NCBI RefSeq assembly: GCF_025642155.1
Contig: NZ_CP106798.1
Span: 7,688,001 to 7,752,000 of the forward strand
Origin: Streptomyces sp. HUAS 15-9
Lineage (GTDB): Bacteria; Actinomycetota; Actinomycetes; Streptomycetales; Streptomycetaceae
Direction: 5' to 3'
DNA: 64,000 nt
Position numbers and translations under genes: made by a program. The notes below the pieces were generated by a model. It was not told the DNA's origin, searched no databases, and saw only the letters and a program-made list of their open reading frames with translations. This document shows, one piece after another, positions 33,551 to 43,035 of the stretch; position 1 is the stretch's first letter; each line of letters starts with the position of its first letter.

Positions 33551-35353
33551 ATGCGGGCTCTTGATGTCGTGACGACTTACGCACAGGACGCGAAGACCCT
33601 GGAACTGCCCTGGCCGTTCACCGGCCGGGAGGACGAACTGGAGCTGATCCGCCGGTCCTTGACCGCGGGACGCCACGGCATCGTGGTGACCGGGCCGGCG
33701 GGCTGCGGCAAGACCCGGCTCGTCACGGAGGCCCTGCGCGGCACCGACGGGGCCCGGGTGACCGGGACGCCCGAGTCCCATGGGCTGTCCTTCGCCGCGT
33801 TCGCGCACCTGTTGCCCGAGTCGGTCTCGCTGCACCGTGCGGTGCACATCCTGTCCGGCGTACGACTGCTCGTGGTGGACGACGCCCATCTGCTCGACGA
33901 GGCCTCCGCCGCCCTGGTCCACCAGCTCGCCGTGCACGGCCGTACCCGTCTGGTCGTGGTCGCCGCGGACGGCGCCCCGGTGCCCGGCGCGGTGTCCCGG
34001 CTGTGGAGGGGTGAACTTCTGCCGCGGCTGGCCCTGGAGCCGCTGCCCCGCGAGGACACGGCCCGGCTGCTCGCCCTGGGCTGCGCCCTGGAGCGGCTCA
34101 CCGTGAACCGGCTGCACCGGGTTTGCCTGGGCGACCTGCGGCTGCTGCGCGATCTGCTGGGCGCGGTGCGCGAGTCCGGGCTGCTGACCCGCGTACCGGA
34201 CACGGACGAATGGGCGTGGCGGGGGCCGCTCCCGGTGACCCCCACCGTGCGCGAGCGCACCGCCCCGGTCCTGGACCGCCGTGGTCCCGAGGAGCGGGAG
34301 ACCCTGGAACGCCTCGCCTTCGCCGGACCCGTGCCACCGCGGCTGGACGACCTAGACCTCGCGGCCCTGGAACGCCTGGAGGCGGACGGCCTGATCCGGG
34401 TGAACGACCGGGGTGCCGCCCACCTGACCCACCCCCTGCACGGCCCGGCACTGCGGGCCGCCGCCGGACGGCTGCGGGCCCGACGGCTGGCCCGCACACC
34501 GCAGCAGTGCCGGGCGGCCCTGGAGGCCGAACGGGACGCGCTGGCCCGGGGGATGGAGGACATGGACGTACGGGGGACGCCGGCGCCCGTGGGGGAGTGG
34601 CTGGCGGAGGAGGGCGCGCCGGTGCCGGCCGGCTACGCGGCCGTACGCGCCCGGTACACGCGGCTCAGGGGGGAGCTGCGGGAGGCGGCGGCCTGGGCGA
34701 GGGAGGGGCTGCGGTGGGTGCCGGACGACGTGTCCTGCCGCGGTGAACTCGCCCGGGCTTCCGCGCAGTTGGGCGAGGTCACGGGAGCGGACGAGGCGAC
34801 CGTGGCCCGGGGTGACGTCGACGACGCCGCGCGGGCGGCCGCCGGGGACGACGTGTACGCCCGCTACGACGCCGTACGGCTCGGCACGCCCGAGCGGGCC
34901 GCCGGACGGCTGCCGGCCGGCGGGGTGTTCGCCCGCCATGCCGACGCGCTGGCCCGCGGGGACGGTGCCGCGCTGGACCGTGCCGCCGAGGTCCTGGAGG
35001 AGCGCGGCTTCCTGCTGTTCGCGGCCGAGGCGCATGCCCAGGCCGTACGCGCGCACCGCGACCCGCGTGCCGCCCGCACCTCCCGCACCCGCGCGGTCGC
35101 CCTCGCCCGCCGCTGCCAGGGTGCCCGCACCCCGGCCCTGGCAGGCCTGGTCCTCGGCGAACTCACCGCCCGGCAGCGGCAGATCGTCACCCTCGCGGCA
35201 GCCGGGCTGAGCAACCGCCAGATCGCCGAACAGCTGACCCTGTCGATCCGCACCGTCGGCAACCACCTCTACGGCGCCTACGCCCGTCTCGGTGCGGCCG
35301 ACCGCGGCGCCCTGCCCTGGCTGGTCGACCTGCCGGCCACCGAGTCGGCCTGA
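33551..35353 (+). CDS. LuxR-family regulator with N-terminal ATPase domain
   Basis: 600 residues. ATG 33551 is preferred over GTG 33545 because AGGAG (33541-33545) is spaced for the ATG. STAND-like ATPase: Walker A VVTGPAGCGKTRL near 48-60, Walker B LLVVDDAHLLD. A helical middle follows, then an intact C-terminal LuxR HTH LTARQRQIVTLAAAGLSNRQ with IAEQLTLSIRTVGNHL. Compact LAL-type regulator. It may control the divergent metalloprotease or other genes. In contrast to the protein at 21712, the DNA-binding domain is present. Confidence 0.87.
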   Translation: MRALDVVTTYAQDAKTLELPWPFTGREDELELIRRSLTAGRHGIVVTGPAGCGKTRLVTEALRGTDGARVTGTPESHGLSFAAFAHLLPESVSLHRAVHILSGVRLLVVDDAHLLDEASAALVHQLAVHGRTRLVVVAADGAPVPGAVSRLWRGELLPRLALEPLPREDTARLLALGCALERLTVNRLHRVCLGDLRLLRDLLGAVRESGLLTRVPDTDEWAWRGPLPVTPTVRERTAPVLDRRGPEERETLERLAFAGPVPPRLDDLDLAALERLEADGLIRVNDRGAAHLTHPLHGPALRAAAGRLRARRLARTPQQCRAALEAERDALARGMEDMDVRGTPAPVGEWLAEEGAPVPAGYAAVRARYTRLRGELREAAAWAREGLRWVPDDVSCRGELARASAQLGEVTGADEATVARGDVDDAARAAAGDDVYARYDAVRLGTPERAAGRLPAGGVFARHADALARGDGAALDRAAEVLEERGFLLFAAEAHAQAVRAHRDPRAARTSRTRAVALARRCQGARTPALAGLVLGELTARQRQIVTLAAAGLSNRQIAEQLTLSIRTVGNHLYGAYARLGAADRGALPWLVDLPATESA

Positions 35354-35446
35354 GGCTTGCCCGGGGCGGGTGGGCGCGAGCCCGGTGGCGGGTGGTGCGT
35401 CTCGTCCGCCCCTCGCCTCGCGCCGTCCCGAAAGCCGCGAACGGCC

Positions 35447-36766
35447 TCATGCCGCCCCGAACGCCGCGAACGCCCAGCCCGTCGCCTGGTGCACCGCGTC
35501 GCCGGGCAGTGCGAAGCGGGCGTCGCGGAGGGCCTCGGCCAGGGAGAGGCCGGCGCTCAGGCCCTTGTGCAGGGCGAGCATCAACGGCACCACCGCGGCG
35601 TCGTTGACCGGTGCGCTGCTCGCCACCACCCCGGCCGTGCCCAGCGGCAGCAGTGCCGTGACCAGACCGAGCAGCTCATCGGCGCCGACCGAGGCGAGCC
35701 GGGCGGTGTCGCAGCTGGACAGGATGATCCGGTACGGGCTGCGGTCGAGACGCTCGAAGTCATGCACGATCAGCGGGCCGTCGGCCATCCGCAGCGAGGA
35801 GAACAGGGGGCTGTCCGCCCGGAACGTGCCGTGCGCCGCGATATGGGCCAGCGCGGCGCCGTCCAGCTCCTCCAGCACCCGGGGCACCTGCGCGTCGTCG
35901 TACTCCAGGACCCTCGCGGTGCCGTACCGGTCGGCCAGTTCGGGCACTTCGGCGCCGCCGGTGGCCAGCCCCGGCCCGCGCACCAGGACATGGGCCCCGC
36001 CAAGCGGCGGCTCCGTCTCCCGGGCGCGCAGCCAACTGCCCGCCGACGGGGACACACTGAGCACCCGGTCCCGCAACGAGGGCAGCAGCGCCCAGGGCAC
36101 GCGGTGCAACGCACCCGGCGGCACCACCACGACCGGCCCGGAACCGAGGTGCGGCACGGCCCCGCCCAGCAGCAGCTCCTCCAGCCGCCGCCCGGCCGCC
36201 TCGACCAGCGGCAACCGGCCCTCCGCCCCCGGATGCGCCAGGCGCCGCAGCCCCGCCTGGACATGCTCGGCCTCGGCCACCGCCTCCGCCAGCGCCCCGC
36301 CGTCGAACCGCCGTACCCGCCCCTGCCCGCACAGCAGCACATGCACCCGCCCGTCGAGCACCGCGAGTTCCACCAGCCGCCCGTCACCGAGCCGGTCGAG
36401 GAGCCGGCCGGGGTCGAAACGGTCCCCGTAGCCGGGCGCGTCGCCGTGGATGTGATGGGTGCGGGAACGGATCTCCCGTTCCAGGCGCCGCTGTTCGCGC
36501 TCCAGGGCGGGCACCGGGCGGCCGTCCATACGGGCGGCCTCCGCACGGGCCGCGATCTCCCGGAACGCGGTCAGACCGCTCAGCAGCGCCGGATCGGCGG
36601 GCGGCCGGGTGGGCGGCGCGGACAGCACCGTGGCCCGCCAGCGCTCGCTCCACACCAGCAGCCGCCGCGGACCGCCCTGGGCGAGACTGGCCTGCTGGGC
36701 CAGTGCGGCGAGTTCCGCACCCTGCGCGGTGGCCCGGGCCCTGAGCTCCGAGGCGCCCAGCGTCAT
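35447..36766 (-). CDS. CHAT protease domain segment (C-terminal part of the TPR-CHAT gene)
   Basis: Open frame of 439 residues holding a complete CHAT (caspase-like, HetF-associated) peptidase domain: catalytic His312 in LAHIAAHGTF and Cys352 in IILSSCDTARLASVGADELL, with VPPGALHRVPWALLPSL before and GTAGVVASSAPVNDAAVVPL after. It begins at an internal ATG (TLGASELRARATAQG) but is most likely the C-terminal half of the larger gene 35447-38051, separated by indels at about 36.8 kb. Listed separately because the segment itself is intact and could be expressed. Confidence 0.75.
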   Translation of the reverse strand: MTLGASELRARATAQGAELAALAQQASLAQGGPRRLLVWSERWRATVLSAPPTRPPADPALLSGLTAFREIAARAEAARMDGRPVPALEREQRRLEREIRSRTHHIHGDAPGYGDRFDPGRLLDRLGDGRLVELAVLDGRVHVLLCGQGRVRRFDGGALAEAVAEAEHVQAGLRRLAHPGAEGRLPLVEAAGRRLEELLLGGAVPHLGSGPVVVVPPGALHRVPWALLPSLRDRVLSVSPSAGSWLRARETEPPLGGAHVLVRGPGLATGGAEVPELADRYGTARVLEYDDAQVPRVLEELDGAALAHIAAHGTFRADSPLFSSLRMADGPLIVHDFERLDRSPYRIILSSCDTARLASVGADELLGLVTALLPLGTAGVVASSAPVNDAAVVPLMLALHKGLSAGLSLAEALRDARFALPGDAVHQATGWAFAAFGAA

Positions 36767-38051
36767 CCGATGGTCGTCGAGGACGTCCAGACCGCGCGCA
36801 AGCAGGCCTCCAGGACCCCCGCCCGGAACCCGCCGCCCGCGCCCGCAGCGCCTGCGCGGCCCATCCCGTCATCCGGGCCAGCGGCGGCCCGCCGCGTCTG
36901 CTGCGCGCGGCCACGGCCAGATGCCGCTCCGCGTCCGCCGTCCAGCCAAGGGACAGCGCGATCCGGCCCGCGAGCAGCGAGGCCTCCGGGGCGTAGGGCG
37001 AACCGAAGGACGCCAACCGCTCGGCGACCGCGGCCGCGTCGGCGACCAGCCGCCCCGAACTGCGCCCCGCGGCCACCCGGGCCTCGATCAGCACCAGCCG
37101 TGCGTGCGTCTCCCACCAGGTGCGCCGCTGCCCGGCGAACAGCCGTACGGCGACGGCGGCCCGGGCGATGGCGGTGTGCGGGTCCCCGGCCGACCGGGCG
37201 GCCCGCGCGGCGGCGAGCAGCAGTTCTGCCTTGCGGGTGGACTGCCCGCCGATCTCGTCGAGCACCCCGATCGCCGCGTCCGCCTCGGCCAGCGCCTCCG
37301 GGGCCAGCCCGGCGGCCATCAGCACCTCGCAGCGCCGGATGTAGAGCATGAAGGTGGGCGTGCCGAGCTTGGCGTACCGCTCCTCGGCCTCGTCCAGCAG
37401 CCGCAGCGCCGCGGGAATGTCACCCGACCGGAACGCCGTCAGACCTCGGCTCTCCACCGCGTCGGCCTTGTCGTGCTCCTGGCCCGTGGTGTCCCACAGC
37501 CGCTCGGCCGAGGTGAAGTCGGCGTCGGCCCGGTCCACCGCGCCGAGCGCCAGATGCACCGTCGCCCGCAGGGTCAGCGCCCGTGCCGTCCAGATGACGT
37601 CGTCCGCCTGCCGCAGGACGGGTATGGCGCGGCGTACGTCCTCCAGTGCCTCCCGGTGGTGACCCAGTACCCACCAGACGTAGGCGCGGCGGTACAGCAC
37701 TCGGGCCCGGGTGTGTCCGCTCCCGCGCGCGACCCCGCGCTCGAACGCCGAAAGACCCTGCCGTGTGCGCCCCGCATGCACCAGTGCGACCCCCAGCGTG
37801 GCGAGGACGTCCGCCTCCCGGTCCGGCGTCTGAGCGCGCGCGGCGAGGTCGCGGGCGCGCCACAGATGGCGCAGGGCGATGCGCATGTCGCCGAAGTCCC
37901 GCTGCCAGATGCCGATCACCTGGTGTGCGACGGAGGCGTGCAACGGCGGCGGATCGGCGTCGAGCACCAGCTCCGCCCTCGCCAGCGCCTCGTTGGGAGC
38001 GGCGAACACCATCGGCAGCAGTTCGAGAACCGAGTCGCTTCCCGCTGTCAC
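35447..38051 (-). pseudogene. TPR-CHAT protease gene, frameshifted in this sequence
   Basis: From GTG 38051 the frame encodes about 400 residues of TPR-like helical repeats (ALRHLWRARDLAARAQ, LGVALVHAGRTRQGLSAFERG, ALRLLDEAEERYAKLG) to AQALRARAAGSGR. The continuation GVLEACLRA is in a second frame and GLDVLDDHR with the CHAT domain in a third. One extra G in the GGGGG run at 36816-36820 and one in the GCGCGCGG tract at about 36792-36798 give a continuous 868-residue protein. No Shine-Dalgarno at 38051. A TAACAT -10 lies 8-13 bases upstream, so the mRNA is probably leaderless. Divergent from the subtilase/sigma operon. Confidence 0.75.
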
Positions 38052-38183
38052 CCCTCGGATGTTAGTGGTCTTCGGATACCCGTCCTACATGTCATACGGG
38101 TTTGGTCCGGTCCTCGTCGGCTGTATCAATCGGTGGTTCCGCCGCTCTGACTGACGACCGCCGCACCAGTGGGAGGACACGCC
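38052..38183. promoter_or_regulatory. Divergent promoter of the CHAT and subtilase/sigma genes
   Basis: 132 bp without a gene. ACCCGT (38078-38083) and ACGGGT (38096-38101) form an inverted repeat with a 12-bp spacer. A TAACAT -10-like hexamer on the minus strand at 38064-38059 precedes the CHAT gene. A GGGAGG Shine-Dalgarno (38171-38176) serves the subtilase. Confidence 0.45.
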
Positions 38184-39620
38184 ATGGCACCTCAGCGATT
38201 CCACGAGCAGTTCGACCAGATCCAGCGCTCCATGCCCGATGTCCCCCTGGCGATGGGGCCGGACGACTCCGCCGAGTTCTTCTACGAAAAGGGCGTCGTG
38301 CTGGCCCGCGACGGTGAAGAGGCACGGGCCGTCGAGGACACCGTGCGCGCGCACTTCACGGAGACCACCGGCCTGGTCGCGGACCATGTGCGCCGGGCGG
38401 GCCCGGCGGAGAACCGGACGGGCATCACCCGCATCCAGGTCGGCGACCCCGGCCACGGCGACCGCAGCGGCGACCGGGCGGTCGGGCACGCGCTGCGGGC
38501 CATGCGCGAGGCGGAGGGACGCCGGGGGCACCGGCTGATCAGCCGCAACCATGTGGTCTCGATCGCGGTCAATGCCTGTCCGGGCGACGAACCAGTACCC
38601 GCACCACTCACCCAGCCACCGAACCCGGCGACGGCCGAAACGCCGTACGACGAGGACACCGCCGTCGGAGTCCTCGTCATCGACACCGGCCTTATGCGCG
38701 ACTACCGGTCCTACCCGCTGCTCACCCACACCGGAGGCGACGGCCAGATCAGGGAGACCGACGAGGCGGGTGTCCTCCAGCAGTACGTCGGCCACGGCAC
38801 GTTCATCGCCGGGCTCGTCGCGGCCGTGGCGCCCAACACCGACGTCACCGTCCGCAACACCCTCAACGACGCGGGCGCCATCCTGGAGTCGGACTTCGGC
38901 ACCAAGCTCTTCGAGGCCGTCGACCGGGGCGGCTGGCCCGACATCATCAGCCTCTCCGCGGGCACCTCCAACGGCCGCACCGACGGTCTGCTCGGCATCG
39001 ACGCCTTCATGCGGGAACTGCGCGCCCAGGGCACCCTGTTGGTCGCCGCGGCCGGCAACAACGGCAGCGCCACCCCGTTCTGGCCCGCCGCCTACGCCTC
39101 CCTGCCCGACTACGAGGACGCCGTCCTGTCGGTCGGAGCACTGCGCGGCGACGGCGAGTTCGGCGCCTGCTTCAGCAACCACGGCTCCTGGGTGAAGGTC
39201 TACGCCCCCGGCGAGCGCCTCACCAGCTCCCTCACCGGCTTCGACGTACCCGTGCCGTATGTCTACCAGCACTCCACCTACGACGCCTGCCGGTTCGGCT
39301 TCACCTATGCCTGTACCTGCCAGTCCCCGCGCCACACCGGCGTGTTGAGCGAGGCGCGGGAGAGCACCTCGGCCAAGCCGGACCAGGTGATGTTCGAGGG
39401 GTTCGCGCAGTGGAGCGGAACGTCGTTCGCCACTCCGGTCGCGGCGGGGCTCGTCGCCGCCCAGATGACGGCGCACAAGGAGCGCGACCCGCGCGCGGCG
39501 CGCAAACAACTCCTGGAGAACAACACCGAGTACGCGGAAGTGCGCGGGGCGCACGTACCGGCCCTGCGCCCGGCGACCTGGCGCCCGGTCCCCGTCGTAC
39601 GACTGGCACCTCCCGCGTGA
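38184..39620 (+). CDS. Cytoplasmic S8 (subtilisin-family) serine protease
   Basis: 478 residues from ATG 38184 (GGGAGG seven bases upstream). Complete subtilase triad: Asp167 (VGVLVIDTG), His204 (QQYVGHGTFIAG), Ser414 (SGTSFATPVAAG), with oxyanion Asn near 292 (AAAGNNGSATP). N-terminal 150 residues are a helical region without signal peptide or lipobox, so it acts in the cytoplasm. A Cys-rich insertion (YDACRFGFTYACTCQSP, about 366-382) is unusual. It heads the operon with the sigma factor at 39680 and is divergent from the TPR-CHAT protease; the two proteases probably work in one pathway. Confidence 0.88.
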   Translation: MAPQRFHEQFDQIQRSMPDVPLAMGPDDSAEFFYEKGVVLARDGEEARAVEDTVRAHFTETTGLVADHVRRAGPAENRTGITRIQVGDPGHGDRSGDRAVGHALRAMREAEGRRGHRLISRNHVVSIAVNACPGDEPVPAPLTQPPNPATAETPYDEDTAVGVLVIDTGLMRDYRSYPLLTHTGGDGQIRETDEAGVLQQYVGHGTFIAGLVAAVAPNTDVTVRNTLNDAGAILESDFGTKLFEAVDRGGWPDIISLSAGTSNGRTDGLLGIDAFMRELRAQGTLLVAAAGNNGSATPFWPAAYASLPDYEDAVLSVGALRGDGEFGACFSNHGSWVKVYAPGERLTSSLTGFDVPVPYVYQHSTYDACRFGFTYACTCQSPRHTGVLSEARESTSAKPDQVMFEGFAQWSGTSFATPVAAGLVAAQMTAHKERDPRAARKQLLENNTEYAEVRGAHVPALRPATWRPVPVVRLAPPA

Positions 39621-39679
39621 GGGCCGGAACCCTCCCCTCCACGGCGTACGATGACATGCCGTACACGAGGGGTGAGGCC

Positions 39680-40258
39680 GTGGACCGATCAGAGGTCGGC
39701 GCGTTGGTCCAGTCTGCCGCCGTCGACGGTGACGCGGCTGCCTGGAAGGCGCTCGTTGAGGGGTTGAGCCCGCTGGTGTGGTCGGTCGTGCGCGCGCACC
39801 GGCTCTCGGACGCCGACGGCCACGAGGTGTACCAGACCGTGTGGTTCCGCTTCGCGCAGCACCTCGGCCGGATCCGGGAACCCGACAAGGCGGGGTCCTG
39901 GCTGGCCAGCACGGCGCGGCACGAGTGCCTGAAGGTGATCAGGGGCCTGACGCGGCTGATGCCGACCGACGATCCGCAGGTGCTGGACCGGGTCAGCGAG
40001 GACCGTACGCCCGAGCAGTCGCTGATCGACTCCGAGGAGGAGGCCGCGGAGGCCGAGCGCATCCGGTGGCTGTGGCAGGAGTTCGAGGAACTCGGCGAGC
40101 GCTGCAGGCAGTTGCTGCGGGTCCTGATGGCCTCGCCACCGCCTAGCTATGTCGAGGTGTCCGCCGCGCTGGGCATCGCGGTGGGCAGCATCGGACCGCT
40201 GCGTCAGCGCTGTCTGCGCAGGCTGAGGGCGCGACTGGACGCACGGGGGGCACGGTGA
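39680..40258 (+). CDS. ECF-type RNA polymerase sigma factor
   Basis: 192 residues from GTG 39680 (GGTGAGG upstream). An alternative ATG at 39656 has no ribosome-binding site, and a TACGAT -10-like hexamer sits at 39647-39652. Region 2: LSDADGHEVYQTVWFRFAQH and WLASTARHECLKVIRG. Region 4 near the C-terminus: SYVEVSAALGIAVGSIGPLRQRCLRRLRARL. A Glu-rich linker (EQSLIDSEEEAAEAERIRWL) joins them. It lies 59 bp after the subtilase, and its stop overlaps the start of the next gene. Target promoters unknown. Confidence 0.88.
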   Translation: MDRSEVGALVQSAAVDGDAAAWKALVEGLSPLVWSVVRAHRLSDADGHEVYQTVWFRFAQHLGRIREPDKAGSWLASTARHECLKVIRGLTRLMPTDDPQVLDRVSEDRTPEQSLIDSEEEAAEAERIRWLWQEFEELGERCRQLLRVLMASPPPSYVEVSAALGIAVGSIGPLRQRCLRRLRARLDARGAR

Positions 40259-40788
40259 GCGGGATGAACGACGACATGAGCGGTGAGCTGAACGGCGGGG
40301 GCGACGACGGTCTTGCTCCGGACGAGGCGTTCGCGGATGCGGAGTTCGACGCCGAGTTCGATGCCGGACTCCTGGAGGAGGAACTGCGCCAGGCGGCCGC
40401 GATACTGGACCCGGTTCCGGCCGAGCTGCGCCAACTGGCCATCGAGGCCTATGCGTTGCACGACCTCGATGCCGGCATCGCCGAGCTGACCTTCGACTCC
40501 CTGGTCGACGCGATCCCGGTGAGGGGGGCGACGGACCCGCCGCGGATGCTGACCTTCTGCGCGGGCGAGTTGACCGTCGACGTCGAGGTCACCGGCGCGG
40601 GTCTGATGGGACAGGTGCTGCCGCCCCAGCAGGCGCGGATCGAGGTGCTCGGCGGCCTCCAGACGGCGGCCCAGGTCCCGGTGGACGCGATGGGCCGCTT
40701 CACCAGCGAAACACCCCCCGCGGGTCCGTTCGCCCTGCGCCTGCGCACCGGTGGAAACGTCATCGTGACGGAGTGGCTCAGGGCCTGA
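40255..40788 (+). CDS. Acidic protein coupled to the sigma factor (candidate anti-sigma or protease substrate)
   Basis: 177 residues from GTG 40255, overlapping the sigma stop (GTGA), or ATG 40264. The N-terminus is very acidic with a short repeat (DAEFDAEFDAGLLEEEL). A helical segment follows (AILDPVPAELRQLAIEAYAL), and a beta-rich C-terminal half (LTVDVEVTGAGLMGQVLPPQ, FTSETPPAGPFALRLRTG) resembles a transthyretin-like module. No membrane segment, so not a classical membrane anti-sigma. Tight coupling suggests it binds or controls the sigma factor. The linker between acidic helix and beta domain is a plausible cleavage site for the neighbouring proteases. Inference only. Confidence 0.8.
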   Translation: MSGMNDDMSGELNGGGDDGLAPDEAFADAEFDAEFDAGLLEEELRQAAAILDPVPAELRQLAIEAYALHDLDAGIAELTFDSLVDAIPVRGATDPPRMLTFCAGELTVDVEVTGAGLMGQVLPPQQARIEVLGGLQTAAQVPVDAMGRFTSETPPAGPFALRLRTGGNVIVTEWLRA

Positions 40789-40803
40789 CCCTGCCCGCCC
40801 CAT

Positions 40804-40830
40804 CCGCGGACCCTGCCGTAGGGTCCGCGG
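40804..40830. terminator. Bidirectional terminator hairpin
   Basis: CCGCGGACCCT (40804-40814), loop GCCGT, perfect complement at 40820-40830. It lies 16 bp after the acidic-protein stop. The P450 frame on the other strand reads into it without a stop. Confidence 0.75.
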
Positions 40831-40836
40831 TTCCCG

Positions 40837-42068
40837 CCAGGTGACCGGCAGGGTCCGCGGGCCACGGATCATCGTCTTGCGGCGCCAGGTCACCGCGTCG
40901 GCCCGGACCGCCAGACGCAGGCCCGGCAGGCGGTCCAGTGCTGCGTCGATCAGCAGTTCGGTCTGCAGCCTGCCGAGGACGGCGCCGGTGCAGTGGTGCG
41001 GGCCGTTGCCGAAGGCGAGGTGCGGGTTCGGATCGCGGTCGGGGTCGATGCGGTCCGGGTCGGGGAAGACCTCCGGGTCGCGATTGGCGGCCAGACAGGA
41101 CATGTACACCGGCTCGCCCGCGCCGATCCGCACGCCCCGCACATCGACGTCCTCCAGGGCGATACGGGCCAGGCCCACGGTGCTGCGGTGCGGGATGTAG
41201 CGCAGCAGCTCGTCGAGGACGGCGGTGCGCGCTTCGGGACGCGTACGCATCCGCTCCAGCAATTCGGCGCGGGTGAGCATCAGGAACAGCATCTGGCCGC
41301 AGTTGTGGGTGACCGCCTCACCCCGATCTGCAGCGGACCCGCGAGGCCGGCCGCCTCCTCCTCGCCGATCCCGCCCCGGGCCACCGCGGCGCCGAGCAGC
41401 GAGTACACCGAGTCGTCGGTGTGGTCGGCGCGGGCCCGGATCGTCTCGGTGATCCACCCGTACAGGCCGTTCTTCGCCCGGTCGGCGGCCTCGGCCCCAC
41501 CGGAGGTGGAGATGATCCGCCGCGTCCAGCCGTGCACCCGCTCCCGGTCGGCGGCGGGCACGCCCATGACCTCGCTGACCACGGCGATCGGAAAGGGCTC
41601 CAGCACCCGCTCGATCAGATCGGCCGGTGGCTCGTCCCGTACGACCCCGTCCATGATCTCGTCGAGGATCTCCCGCGCGCGGGGCCGCAGTCGCCGCATC
41701 GCCGCCGACGTGAACGCTCCGGTGATGGGCCCCGGCAGCCGGTTGTGGTCGGGCTGGTCGGCGAACGCCAGCGAACCCGGGCGCGGCTTGAAGTGTGGGG
41801 CCAGCCGGGTCACCTGACGCCGGGTCGCCTCGGCGCGACTGAACCGCGGATCGGCGGTGATCGCCCTGATGTCCTCGTAGCGGGTGGCCAGCCACGCCCA
41901 GCCGTCGCCGAACGGAAGGTGGATCCGGGTCAGCGGGCCCTTGCGCATGAGCTCCGCGAGGACCGGGTCGAACTCCGTCCCCGACAGGTCGAGGGCGGGC
42001 CAGTCCCGCACGGGCGGCGCCGCCCGGCCGATGACCGTGCCCCGCTGCGTGCCGGTGTCCTCCGTCAT
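40837..42068 (-). pseudogene. Cytochrome P450, frameshifted in this sequence
   Basis: From ATG 42068 the frame runs through TRIHLPFGDGWAWLATRYED to EEEAAGLAGPLQIG. The I-helix and the rest (GEAVTHNCGQMLFLMLTRAE, ExxR = ELLR, heme loop FGNGPHHCTG) are in the next frame. One G added to the GGGG run at 41321-41324 gives a 411-residue P450 ending near PVTW (40837). After that the frame has no stop until 40204, through the terminator hairpin, so the natural stop may also be affected; the 3' limit here is by homology. The I-helix lacks the usual acid-Thr pair at its normal place (GGEAVT). Substrate unknown. Confidence 0.75.
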
Positions 42069-42139
42069 GCCCTCCACCCTGGTACGGGGGTCGGCGCCTG
42101 TCCTGCAGGAGTGCTCCAGGAGGAGTGCGGCACGAGGAG

Positions 42140-42952
42140 TCAGCCGCCGACGGCGACGCCGTCCACGCCGTCGACCAGGGCGGCCAGCGCCGACGCGAGC
42201 CGGGACAGCCCCGGCCCGGCAGGACCGCCGGGCTCCGTCATGTACGTGTCCCGGCGGATCTCCACCATCAGCGCCCCGACCCGCGGGTCCTTCCCGTAGA
42301 ACTCCAGTGGTACGTAAGCCCCGCTGAAGGGGCTGTCGAGTCCCGTCTCCCCGCACCCGGCGAACGCCTCGCGGGCCAGTTCCGCGAGCCCGGTCGGCGT
42401 GTGGAAGGCGTCGGTGCCCACACAGACCGGCGGCCGTGGGCCCGCGCCGTGCAGCTCGTAGGGCAGCCGCTCGGTGGGGTAGGAGTGGACGTCGATCACG
42501 ACGGCCCGTCCGGTGGCGGCGAGCCGGTCGCGCACCGCCTCGGTCATCGCCCGCGCGTACGGCCGGAAACAGCGGTCGAGCAGCGGCTCGGGGTCGGTGT
42601 CCTCGCGGCGCAGGGGAGCGCGGTGTGTGGTCCGGGTGTAGACGGCGCCCATCCCGACGGAGCGCATCTCCTCCCGCTCGTCCGGGAACCGCTCGGGGTC
42701 GACGACCAGCCGGGACAGCCGGTTGACGAACCGCCAGGGGGTGGCACCGGCCAGCTCCGCCGCGGCCCGTGCGATCTCGGCCGTGTGCGCGTCGACGATG
42801 TGGTCGAGCTCCCGCTCCAGCGCCGCGTCGTCCAGCACGATGCCCTCGCGCACGTCGGCCGGTATCTCCCGTGCGGAGTGCGGCACATGAAGGATCACCG
42901 GGGAGTTCTCGGCACCGGGCAGGAGCTCGAAGGACGGTGCGGCAGGGGTCAT
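42140..42952 (-). CDS. N-formylglutamate amidohydrolase family protein
   Basis: 270 residues from ATG 42952 (GGGAG upstream). Family motifs ILHVPHSAREIP near the N-terminus, FVNRLSRLVVDPERFPDERE, VVIDVHSYPTERLPYE and GALMVEIRRDTYM, which supply the zinc and catalytic residues. Hydrolyses N-formylglutamate or related N-acyl amino acids in His or formamide metabolism. No hut genes are adjacent, so the physiological substrate is open. Confidence 0.87.
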   Translation of the reverse strand: MTPAAPSFELLPGAENSPVILHVPHSAREIPADVREGIVLDDAALERELDHIVDAHTAEIARAAAELAGATPWRFVNRLSRLVVDPERFPDEREEMRSVGMGAVYTRTTHRAPLRREDTDPEPLLDRCFRPYARAMTEAVRDRLAATGRAVVIDVHSYPTERLPYELHGAGPRPPVCVGTDAFHTPTGLAELAREAFAGCGETGLDSPFSGAYVPLEFYGKDPRVGALMVEIRRDTYMTEPGGPAGPGLSRLASALAALVDGVDGVAVGG

Positions 42953-43035
42953 GGGCTGCTCCCGGGGCGTTGTCAGTGGCGTGCTGCATGATCGAAGGTG
43001 CCACATTCGAGCGACGACCAGAGGGCGGGGGCCGC

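Noticed and set aside
36384..36830. Continuation of the TPR frame beyond 36830
   Set aside because: Sequence becomes Arg/Gly/Pro-rich after AAGSGR, the point where the CHAT frame takes over; it is shadow.
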